A stretch of DNA of 64,000 nt. Origin: G965220205 sp965220205 (GTDB lineage Bacteria; Chloroflexota; Dehalococcoidia; Lucifugimonadales; Australimonadaceae). Where the stretch lies: positions 2,728,001 to 2,792,000 of the forward strand of contig OZ244812.1 in assembly GCA_965220205.1 (NCBI GenBank), given 5' to 3'. Positions 1-6,860 of this stretch are shown one piece after another. The notes under the pieces were generated by a model, which had not been told where the DNA came from, did no database searches, and saw only the letters and a list, made by a program, of their open reading frames with translations. How positions within the stretch are numbered: position 1 is the stretch's first letter; each line of letters starts with the position of its first letter. Both the position numbers and the translations under genes were made by a program.

Positions 1-510
1 ATTGCGCTCATCCTCGGGGCCTGCGGGGGCCAGAATCACCGTCTCCGGGAACCCCGCCTTAACGTCGGTCCAGAAACGGCGCTGAAGAACCCGTGGGAAC
101 ACATCCTCGCCTGCGGCGCTCATGGCAACTTCATTGAACCAGCGGAGCTCGGTCAAGCTCTCTCGCTCGTTCGGCGCCAAGCCATCCCGGCTGAGGCGAC
201 CACGAAACCGGGTCACTAGGAACAACAACTCCACCTGAGATAAGTCGTGCCGGGGACTCGAAAGCTGCTGTATGTAGGCCAACTTCTCGATATCGACATC
301 CAGCCCAGTCTCTTCTCTCGCCTCCCTCATGGCGGCGTCGACAATCGATTCGCCCCTCTCAAGCGATCCGCCAGGCAGAGTCCAATACGGTCGAGGAAAG
401 AAACTGGGATCCCAGTGTTTGGCCAGCAGCAGACCGTCTTCGCCGAGAATCAGAAGTGAGCACCTGACTCGATGCCGCTTGCCTGGCCTATCCCACGCCA
501 GTCCCGCCAC
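1..510 (-). CDS. Nudix hydrolase (3' end outside window)
   Basis: Hydrolase of nucleoside diphosphate-linked substrates. The frame is open from a GTG at 510 to the window edge, giving 170 visible residues without a stop. A complete Nudix box lies at about 369-301: G, five residues, E, seven residues, then REAREETGL, which holds the Mg-binding glutamates. The box follows the usual N-terminal strand (RVRCSLLIL). GTG 510 is preferred because GGGAG lies just upstream and the domain starts soon after; a GTG at 579 in the same frame is the alternative, and a stop at 595-597 closes the frame. The substrate cannot be told. It diverges from the Rieske gene at 699. Confidence 0.85.
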   Translation of the reverse strand, partial: MAGLAWDRPGKRHRVRCSLLILGEDGLLLAKHWDPSFFPRPYWTLPGGSLERGESIVDAAMREAREETGLDVDIEKLAYIQQLSSPRHDLSQVELLFLVTRFRGRLSRDGLAPNERESLTELRWFNEVAMSAAGEDVFPRVLQRRFWTDVKAGFPETVILAPAGPEDERN

Positions 511-636
511 TGCTCTCCCGGTAGGCTGCTGCCAAGATTGGTTCCCGTCAACGCCTCGCCCGGTGAACGACGTTACCACGGCGCTACTACCTGCTCAACC
601 GGGCGCCCACGCCCCACCAACGCGGCTGACAACGCG

Positions 637-665
637 TTGCCCTTCGCGTGCGCTCCCGGTACTAT
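637..665 (+). promoter_or_regulatory. Possible sigma-70 promoter of Rieske gene
   Basis: TTGCCC at 637-642 and TACTAT at 660-665 are separated by 17 nt, about 34 nt before the Rieske start codon. Each hexamer matches consensus at about four of six positions, so the call is modest. Confidence 0.4.
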
Positions 666-698
666 GCCGCCATCCGGTGAGGTACGCGGGAGGACGAC

Positions 699-2012
699 AT
701 GCTGAGCTCCACTGAGAATGAACGGCTCACCAGCATCATGCCCGGCACGCCGATGGGCAACCTGTTCCGCCGCTACTGGCACCCCATCGCGGCGTCGTCG
801 GAGCTCGGCCCCGCGCCGGAGGGACGGCCCACCAAGGCCGTGCGCGTCCTCGGCGAGGACCTCGTGCTGTACAAGGACCGCAGCGGCGCGCTGGGACTGA
901 TCGACCGCCTATGCGCCCACCGTCGCGTCGATCTGTCGTACGGAATCCCGGAGGAGCATGGCCTGCGCTGTATGTACCACGGTTGGCTGTACGACGAGAC
1001 CGGCCAGTGCATCGAGCAACCCTTCGAGGAGACGGTGCATCCGGACGGCCGCTTCAAGGAGAAGGTGCGCGTCGCGTCGTACCCGGTCGAGGAGCTTGGC
1101 GGCCTCGTGTTCGCCTACCTCGGCCCGCAGCCGGCGCCGCTGCTCCCGCGCTGGGAGCCGTTCCAGTGGGAGGACGGCTGGAGCGACATCGGCACGGCCG
1201 AGCTCCCCTGCAACTGGCTGCAGTGCATGGAGAACTCGCTCGACCCGGTGCATCTCGAGTGGCTGCACGGCTACTGGGGCGTCTGGCAGCAACGGCAGAA
1301 GGCCGAGGCGCTCGGCAAGACCGAGGCCGACCCGTTTCCCACGATCCCCCAAGCGCACAAGAAGATCGGGTTCGACGTGTTCGACTACGGCATCATCAAG
1401 CGGCGCGTGACCGAAGGGTCCGACGAGGAGCACAACGACTGGAAGGTGGGCCACCCCATTCTGTTCCCGTCCGTCCTGTTCGTGGGCAGCACGGTGAACT
1501 GCAGTCTCCAGTTCCGAATCCCCATCGACGACGAGCACACGAACCACATCACGTGGTACTTCTTCCGCACCGCGCCCGGCACGACGGTCGAGCGGCAGAC
1601 GCGGGTCCCCCACTGGAACGTGCCGATCTACGAGCCGGACGGACGGCTCATCGCGGACCTGGTGAACCATCAGGACTTCGTGGCCTGGATCACGCAGGGC
1701 GCGAACGCCGACCGCTCGGCCGAGAAGCTGGGCGAGTCCGACAAGGGGATCATCCTGTACCGCAAGCTGCTGCGCGACCAGATGGACCTGGTCGCCGACG
1801 GCGGCGAGCCCATGGGGACGGTGCGCGATGCGGCAGTGAACGAGAACATCGAGCTGCCGCTGGAACGCTGGTCGAACCTCGCGCACCCCGCCCGCCTCGG
1901 CAAGTACACGCCCGCTCAAGCCGGCCGCCCCGACAGCCACGTCGAGGCCCTCCAACGCCTGCTCTCCACCTGGGCCAACGAGACCCCATGGGCCGTGAAG
2001 CCGAAGGCGTAG
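699..2012 (+). CDS. Rieske [2Fe-2S] ring-hydroxylating oxygenase, alpha-subunit type
   Basis: Terminal oxygenase of the aromatic-ring hydroxylating/O-demethylating class (phthalate dioxygenase-like). The Rieske cluster ligands are C72-x-H74 (CAHR) and C91-x2-H94 (CMYH). The mononuclear iron motif D182-x2-H185-x4-H190 (DPVHLEWLH) lies in the catalytic half. The length of 437 aa fits the family. ATG 699 follows GGGAGGAC. No beta subunit, ferredoxin or reductase gene is next to it, as is common for type-I systems that borrow electron donors. A paralogue with a frameshift lies at 32027-33225. The substrate is unknown; an aromatic or ether compound is inferred from the family. Confidence 0.9.
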   Translation: MLSSTENERLTSIMPGTPMGNLFRRYWHPIAASSELGPAPEGRPTKAVRVLGEDLVLYKDRSGALGLIDRLCAHRRVDLSYGIPEEHGLRCMYHGWLYDETGQCIEQPFEETVHPDGRFKEKVRVASYPVEELGGLVFAYLGPQPAPLLPRWEPFQWEDGWSDIGTAELPCNWLQCMENSLDPVHLEWLHGYWGVWQQRQKAEALGKTEADPFPTIPQAHKKIGFDVFDYGIIKRRVTEGSDEEHNDWKVGHPILFPSVLFVGSTVNCSLQFRIPIDDEHTNHITWYFFRTAPGTTVERQTRVPHWNVPIYEPDGRLIADLVNHQDFVAWITQGANADRSAEKLGESDKGIILYRKLLRDQMDLVADGGEPMGTVRDAAVNENIELPLERWSNLAHPARLGKYTPAQAGRPDSHVEALQRLLSTWANETPWAVKPKA

Positions 2013-2032
2013 GTGTAGGTTGGGGGCGCGAG

Positions 2033-2632
2033 CTAGGGGTCTGGTAGACCGACTCTTGAGTGGAACGCGAAGTAGCGTTGGATGTCGTGGACATACACTG
2101 GCGGCACTACGCCGACGCGCGTGATGCCGTCGGCACCGATAGCATCGTATAGAAGTTGGGTCGGGACACTGAAGGTTTTCTTGAAGTCAACGAATACTTC
2201 GTCGATCGTTTCGTTGCCCTCTCTTACTGGTGCCGACGCAAAGTGGTGGTAGCGAATGTCCGTATTGCCATCTATTCGCCTCCATATGTCTCTGCCTTCA
2301 ACTAGAGGGCGAATCGATTCCCTCAAATATGCGTCGCACAACAGTACGCATGGCACGAGAGTATTAGAAGCAGCAGCCTCTGCGCTCCTCAATCCTGGAC
2401 CTTGAGTCTCTGCGAGCTTCTGTCGCGCTTCGTAGTCCCACTGGAGATCGCACGCCGCGTTCAGAACGAACGCGAAATCGTGGCGTTCAGACTCAACTGG
2501 CGTCAAGTCATTTGGACTTGGCTCATTAGGCAACGCTATGGCCCTATGCTCCCAGACGTCTTGCAGGAGCTCGCCTTGGGCGAGAGGGCCTATGCGGGAA
2601 GAAGGCTCATAAAATGGGAGGCGAGATGCCAA
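2033..2632 (-). CDS. Hypothetical protein in TIGR04255 cluster
   Basis: A 199-residue protein not recognised as a known family. It has no membrane segment or signal peptide. It is rich in acidic and aromatic residues and looks soluble, and its codon pattern is that of a real gene. It is the last of three reverse-strand genes with 20-34 nt spacing (TIGR04255 protein, short protein, this one), so one transcript is likely. The GC content is lower than in flanking genes, which suggests the trio was acquired together. The gene converges on the Rieske gene with 20 nt between the stops. Confidence 0.65.
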   Translation of the reverse strand: MASRLPFYEPSSRIGPLAQGELLQDVWEHRAIALPNEPSPNDLTPVESERHDFAFVLNAACDLQWDYEARQKLAETQGPGLRSAEAAASNTLVPCVLLCDAYLRESIRPLVEGRDIWRRIDGNTDIRYHHFASAPVREGNETIDEVFVDFKKTFSVPTQLLYDAIGADGITRVGVVPPVYVHDIQRYFAFHSRVGLPDP

Positions 2633-2652
2633 GGGTAACCTCTCGGCCCCTC

Positions 2653-2913
2653 TTACTCTGCCACTACCAGGTCATGGCGCTCTTTCTTCAGTACAATTTT
2701 GCCTGTTGACGTGACGATTTCGCGCTCCGAAGGCTGAGCCATGCCGAGCGACTCGCAAGCGTACTTGTACTCCTCGCGAAGGGTCTCCAGCGCGGGCTCT
2801 AGGCCGTTCGGCGGCATATAGCAGAACACTGCGCAGCCGATGATGCGTTTCAGTGCGTCAAGCTCTCCCTCCAAGGCTGCCCGCATAACTATGCCTAACT
2901 GGTCATCAAGCAT
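2653..2913 (-). CDS. Small hypothetical protein between TIGR04255 gene and 199-aa gene
   Basis: An unrecognised, mostly helical soluble protein of 86 residues from ATG 2913. The same frame stays open to an ATG at 3060, but that start would overlap the TIGR04255 gene by 113 nt, so the later ATG is preferred. No convincing ribosome binding site marks either start, and translational coupling to the upstream gene (stop at 2948) is plausible. The C-terminus reads as charged strands with KKERHD near the end. No function can be offered beyond membership in the three-gene cluster. Confidence 0.5.
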   Translation of the reverse strand: MLDDQLGIVMRAALEGELDALKRIIGCAVFCYMPPNGLEPALETLREEYKYACESLGMAQPSEREIVTSTGKIVLKKERHDLVVAE

Positions 2914-2947
2914 GCGGCACAGGGTAGGAGTCTCAACTTCGCTTGAA

Positions 2948-3760
2948 TCAGGAGTCGTCTTCCATAGGATTGAGGATTCGCCTAAGTTTATCAGTTGCAA
3001 CCCACCGGAAGAGGTTTCCAGCGGTCTCTCGGAATGTGTCCAAATCCCTGAGAATGCCATCGCGATCCCTCCTCTTCTCTAACACAAAGAAATCCGCGTC
3101 TACTAGGTACGCTTCACGATTATCCGGCTGGAGTCTTACGAGCCCATTCTTCAGGAGAAGCTGAGCATCGGGAATATCAGGAACCTGAAGCAGCGTCTCC
3201 GTTTGGTTTTCCTTAACTCTCCCTTTCAATCCTTCTACCCCAAGGAGTCCTAGCAGTACTGGATTGATTAGAGTGTCCCAGCTTTCCGTTATGCCCAGTG
3301 CGTTTCTGTCAATGACGTTCAGATATCGAAGACCGATACGCGTATAGAGGGCAGGGTTATACTCTGCTTCGAATGCCTGTTCCATACGAACAATCTCTTC
3401 TCTGAACGGCTCCCAACGTGTGTACTTGCTCGTCTCAATGGCTACAAAATCCGTCGTGAGGGAGACCCGTGTAGCGGTATCCGGATTAACGAACCGGTGG
3501 GTAGGCCGGCCGAGTCCCGGGCCGAACCCCTTAGGGAGTTGGCTGATGAGACGCGACAACTCCTCGGGCACCCCAACCGGGAGGCCTAGAGGGATCCCGT
3601 CGTCTCGGTGATACTCAAAGTAGACGCTCCGAATCCTATTCTGGAACGAAGCTGGATCCGCAGTGCCAATCTCCAGGATGGACGGAAACCGCAACTGGCA
3701 AACCACGGATTGAAGCGGGTTGTGCTCGAAGATGAGCCTATCTGATGATGGAAACAGCAT
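2948..3760 (-). CDS. TIGR04255 family protein
   Basis: Protein of 270 residues with the N-terminal hallmark of the TIGR04255 family: a short lead, then NPLQSVVCQLRFP and an aromatic-rich region. The family is widespread and uncharacterised, often found with small variable partner genes, and no biochemical role is established to my knowledge. The length agrees with the family. ATG 3760 begins the first gene of the reverse trio. The next gene upstream on this strand lies beyond an empty 240-nt gap, so the promoter should lie in 3761-4000. Composition is more AT-rich than the surrounding metabolic genes. Confidence 0.75.
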   Translation of the reverse strand: MLFPSSDRLIFEHNPLQSVVCQLRFPSILEIGTADPASFQNRIRSVYFEYHRDDGIPLGLPVGVPEELSRLISQLPKGFGPGLGRPTHRFVNPDTATRVSLTTDFVAIETSKYTRWEPFREEIVRMEQAFEAEYNPALYTRIGLRYLNVIDRNALGITESWDTLINPVLLGLLGVEGLKGRVKENQTETLLQVPDIPDAQLLLKNGLVRLQPDNREAYLVDADFFVLEKRRDRDGILRDLDTFRETAGNLFRWVATDKLRRILNPMEDDS

Positions 3761-4000
3761 ATTACGCTTCAGCGCTTGCTCGCGCGAGGATAGAGCCGGG
3801 ACCGATTCTGGTCAAGGCGGCTCCTGGGCGAAGAACGCGCCACAACCCAATTTTACACCCTCGCTCGGCTCGCGGCTCCATCGCCACGATTCCCGCCCGC
3901 ACGGCGGACGATGCCTTCCTTGTTGTGCCGGAAGGCCTACTGCCAGCCAGGTCGCGCTCGCTGTCGATCTCCCCCAAGACGCCTGCCTCGCCGCCCCCAA
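3761..4000. other. Intergenic gap, no gene seen
   Basis: These 240 nt lie between the start of the TIGR04255 gene and the stop of the heme-oxygenase-like gene. Short open frames exist on both strands but none has a ribosome binding site or a recognisable product. It presumably holds the TIGR04255 promoter. Confidence 0.4.
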
Positions 4001-4690
4001 CTACGCGTAGTTGTCGTAGATGCCCTCGAACTTGGCCAGCTTGAGGCGGACCTGGTTTTGGGCGATGTAGCGGACCAGCTCGCGGTCGCGGTCGGTGGAG
4101 ACGTTGCGGGCGACGGCGTCGGCGGCCTGCGCCGAGTGCTCGATGTCGACCTCGCCGTGCACGTAGAAGAACTCCAGCGCGTCGTCGTCGATATTGTAGG
4201 GCGCCTCCGAGAGGTAGTTGTAGAACTCGGTGGCGTAGCGCTGCACGATCGTCTCGTTCGTCATGCCTGAGGCCCGTCCGGCGGCCGCGTTGCCCCCGAG
4301 GATGAGCGCCGACGCGACGATGATGCTCGTGTGCGCCAGCACCTCGGGGATAGGCAGGAAGTCACGGAAATCCTCCTCCGTCAGCCCGAGCGAGAGGCCG
4401 AACTTCTTGCACATGTCGGGGTGAGTGATCTCGCCCTCGAGGCCCCGCGCCGCGCCCATGAACGCGTTGTCGTTGTCGGACGCCTTGATCATCCGGATGG
4501 CGCTGCCCTTCAGCAACGCGCGGTTGAACCAGGTGTGCGACAGCGAGAACCCCTGCATCCGCCGTATCGTGAGGGTCCCGTTGCGGAGGTCCGTGAAGTA
4601 CCGGCTCTCCATGAGCTTGTCGGCGGCGGGCCGTACGATCTCGTTCAGGATCGAGTCCACGAACGTCCGGTCAACAGTCTCGGTGGCCAT
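4001..4690 (-). CDS. Heme-oxygenase-fold (TenA/PqqC/CADD-like) iron-containing redox enzyme
   Basis: All-helical protein of 229 aa resembling the TenA/PqqC/CADD superfamily. Candidate metal ligands are seen: E87-x2-H90 in a central helix, and H178, D182 and H185 in a late helix (VHGEVDIEHS), the spacing used by diiron heme-oxygenase-like oxygenases. The family includes pyrroloquinoline-quinone synthase, thiaminase-like and self-sacrificing pABA enzymes, so the exact reaction cannot be assigned. It is the last gene of a reverse operon after LysR, AroE-like and penicillin acylase genes, with 54 nt separating it from LysR. The LysR protein may control it. Confidence 0.75.
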   Translation of the reverse strand: MATETVDRTFVDSILNEIVRPAADKLMESRYFTDLRNGTLTIRRMQGFSLSHTWFNRALLKGSAIRMIKASDNDNAFMGAARGLEGEITHPDMCKKFGLSLGLTEEDFRDFLPIPEVLAHTSIIVASALILGGNAAAGRASGMTNETIVQRYATEFYNYLSEAPYNIDDDALEFFYVHGEVDIEHSAQAADAVARNVSTDRDRELVRYIAQNQVRLKLAKFEGIYDNYA

Positions 4691-4744
4691 CGGCGCCCTC
4701 CTCGCAGCGGATGCGCGCCATTGTGAGTCCGGGCCGCGGCCTCG

Positions 4745-5683
4745 TCAACCGGCGCTCCGCTGCTGCGCCTGCCGCCCCTCGTCGACCGTGGGCACGGGCC
4801 GCTCGTACAGCTCGCCGAGCAGGGCGAGGAACGCCGTCACGATGGCCCCGTACGTCGCGGCGCGACGGACCATCACCGCCGTCGGGAGGGTGATGTCGTA
4901 CTCCTCGTTGAGGGGCACCCGCGCGAGCGTGCCCAACTCGATCTCCCGTCGGAGCGCGTTCAGCGGCAGGAAGCTCACGCCCAAGCCGCGCTCGATCATG
5001 CGCTTCGTCGATTCGATGGAATCGAGGTCCATCTGAATGTTCGGCGCGATCCCGGCCTCGCGGCACACCTTGTCGATCAGCACGAAGTAGGTGCTCTCCT
5101 TGTCGTAGACGATGAGAGGCTCGGACGCGACATGGTAGATGCTGGCCGAGCCGGCCCGCGCGAACGGATGGCTCGGGTGCGTCACGAGCACGATCTGCTC
5201 GTCGTAGAGCAGAGTGGTGACGATTCCCGGGTGGTGGATGGCCCGCGCCAAGCCGACCTGGATCTCGTCGGACAGCACCCAGTCCAGCACCTGGTTCGAA
5301 CGTCCCGTCTTGATGGCGACGTCGACCCCTGGGTAGCGTTCGCGGAATGTCTCGAGGATGCCGGGCAGCACGTTGGCCGAGATGCTGCGGGCGGCGCCGA
5401 TGTGCAGCTTGCCCGCGCTCGCGGTCTTGCTCGACTCGACCGCCTCGCGTCCCGCCCGGAGCGTATCGAGCGCCCGCTGGACGTAGGGGAGGAACGCTCG
5501 CCCAGCGTCGGTCAGCCGGACGCCGCGGCCCACTCGGTGGAACAGCGGCTCTCCGAGCTCGCTCTCCATCGCGAGGATACGGGCGCTCAGCGAGGGCTGC
5601 GTGACGCCGATAGACTCGGCGGCCTTGCTGAAGCTGTGCAACTGCACGGCTGCGATGAACGCTTCGAGTTGTCCGAGTTCCAT
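4745..5683 (-). CDS. LysR-family transcriptional regulator
   Basis: DNA-binding activator/repressor of 312 aa. The N-terminal winged HTH (about residues 1-60; FSKAAESIGVTQPSLS then a recognition helix) is followed by a periplasmic-binding-protein-like effector domain. ATG 5683 is chosen because GAGGA lies 6 nt upstream and the HTH begins at once; a longer reading to 5731 would overlap the AroE-like gene. Unlike most LysR genes it is co-directional with and inside its presumed target operon, 16 nt after the AroE-like stop, rather than divergent. The effector is unknown. Confidence 0.92.
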   Translation of the reverse strand: MELGQLEAFIAAVQLHSFSKAAESIGVTQPSLSARILAMESELGEPLFHRVGRGVRLTDAGRAFLPYVQRALDTLRAGREAVESSKTASAGKLHIGAARSISANVLPGILETFRERYPGVDVAIKTGRSNQVLDWVLSDEIQVGLARAIHHPGIVTTLLYDEQIVLVTHPSHPFARAGSASIYHVASEPLIVYDKESTYFVLIDKVCREAGIAPNIQMDLDSIESTKRMIERGLGVSFLPLNALRREIELGTLARVPLNEEYDITLPTAVMVRRAATYGAIVTAFLALLGELYERPVPTVDEGRQAQQRSAG

Positions 5684-5699
5684 GTGGGTCCTCGCCGCG

Positions 5700-6809
5700 C
5701 TAGAAGGCGGCCTCCATCGTCGAGACCACACGATCGTACAGCGCGTCGGGGTCGTAGCCGGCCTCGATGAGGTGCGGTCGCGTCATGCGTTTGATGAACG
5801 ACTCCGCCGCCTGCATGACCAGCATGCCCTTGCCGTTCCGCGTCCGGTGGCCGTGGAGCCGCGCCTGCCGCAGCAGCACCGTCTCGTCCGGCGAGTAGAC
5901 CGCGTCGACGAACGCCGTGGCCGGTCGGCACGAGGCGAGGGCGCGGGCGGCCGCCGCCTGGTTGGCCTCGATCGCGGCGAGCGACTCCTCCGACCACCGC
6001 CGGTAGAACGCAGGCTCGTCCAACTGCTCGGCGTCCAGCACCGCCGGGTCTGCCGCGATCAGCGGCGAGAACGGCTCGAGGCAGGTCGCGCGCCCATTCG
6101 GCAGGCGGCGCAGCCCCGATTGGCCGACGGACGACGCGTTCACGACCAGGTCGATCTCGCCAAGCACGGCGACGCCTTCCTCCTGGCTCACGGCAGCGGC
6201 GACGGGGTAGACGCGCCGGACGTCCGCGGCGAGCTCCAGCGCTCGGTCCGCCGTGCGGTTGGCGATCAGTAGGCGTCCGTCGCCGAGCCGGCTGGCGATG
6301 GCGAAGGCGCACGCTCTACCGGCCCCTCCTGCGCCCAGGAGCAGGACGCTCATCCCGGAGAGCGTCTCGATGAACGGGCCCGCCTGACCGGGCATCGTGC
6401 GGAGAACCGAGCCGAGGAGGCCGTCAGCGTCGGAGTTGTAGCCGACGAGGCGGCCGTTGCCCGTGTGGACGTAGGTGTTGACCGCGCCGATCTGCTCGGC
6501 CATCGGGTCGACCTCGTCGAGCAGGTCCATGATGGCGAGCTTGTGGGGGACGGTGACGTTGCCGCCGATGAACCCGGGGTCCTGGCGCACGGCTGCGATG
6601 AACCCGGCCAGGTTCTCGCTCGTGACGTCGAACGGGACGTAGGCGGCGTCCAGGCCGAACTCGCGGAAGGCGGCGTTCCACATGCCGGGGCTGCGGGAGT
6701 AGCGCGAAGGAGACTCGCCGGCCGAGCCGGCGAACAGCCGCGCCTCGTCGACTGCCGGGGGCAGCTTGTTGTCGAGGAATGCTTGGAGGGCGCCGCTGCG
6801 GTCTGCCAT
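5700..6809 (-). CDS. aroE: Shikimate dehydrogenase-like protein
   Basis: NADP-dependent reductase of the shikimate/quinate dehydrogenase family. Substrate-domain motif NVTVPHK (catalytic Lys90), N111-T112 and the N125-x-D127 region are present. The nucleotide-binding loop GAGGAGRA is near residue 160. At 369 aa it is about 90 residues longer than housekeeping AroE, with an extended NADP domain. It sits between penicillin acylase (51 nt upstream) and LysR genes rather than with aromatic biosynthesis genes. A role in catabolism of a shikimate/quinate-like ring is therefore as likely as biosynthesis, and the symbol is used only in the family sense. Confidence 0.85.
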   Translation of the reverse strand: MADRSGALQAFLDNKLPPAVDEARLFAGSAGESPSRYSRSPGMWNAAFREFGLDAAYVPFDVTSENLAGFIAAVRQDPGFIGGNVTVPHKLAIMDLLDEVDPMAEQIGAVNTYVHTGNGRLVGYNSDADGLLGSVLRTMPGQAGPFIETLSGMSVLLLGAGGAGRACAFAIASRLGDGRLLIANRTADRALELAADVRRVYPVAAAVSQEEGVAVLGEIDLVVNASSVGQSGLRRLPNGRATCLEPFSPLIAADPAVLDAEQLDEPAFYRRWSEESLAAIEANQAAAARALASCRPATAFVDAVYSPDETVLLRQARLHGHRTRNGKGMLVMQAAESFIKRMTRPHLIEAGYDPDALYDRVVSTMEAAF

Positions 6810-6860
6810 AGCGGGCCAAGTCTAGCGGGCGGCGGCGGGATGTGGAACTGCCGGGAACCG

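Noticed and set aside
909..1955. Long open frame antisense to the Rieske gene
   Set aside because: Shadow of the forward gene: no ribosome binding site and no domain.
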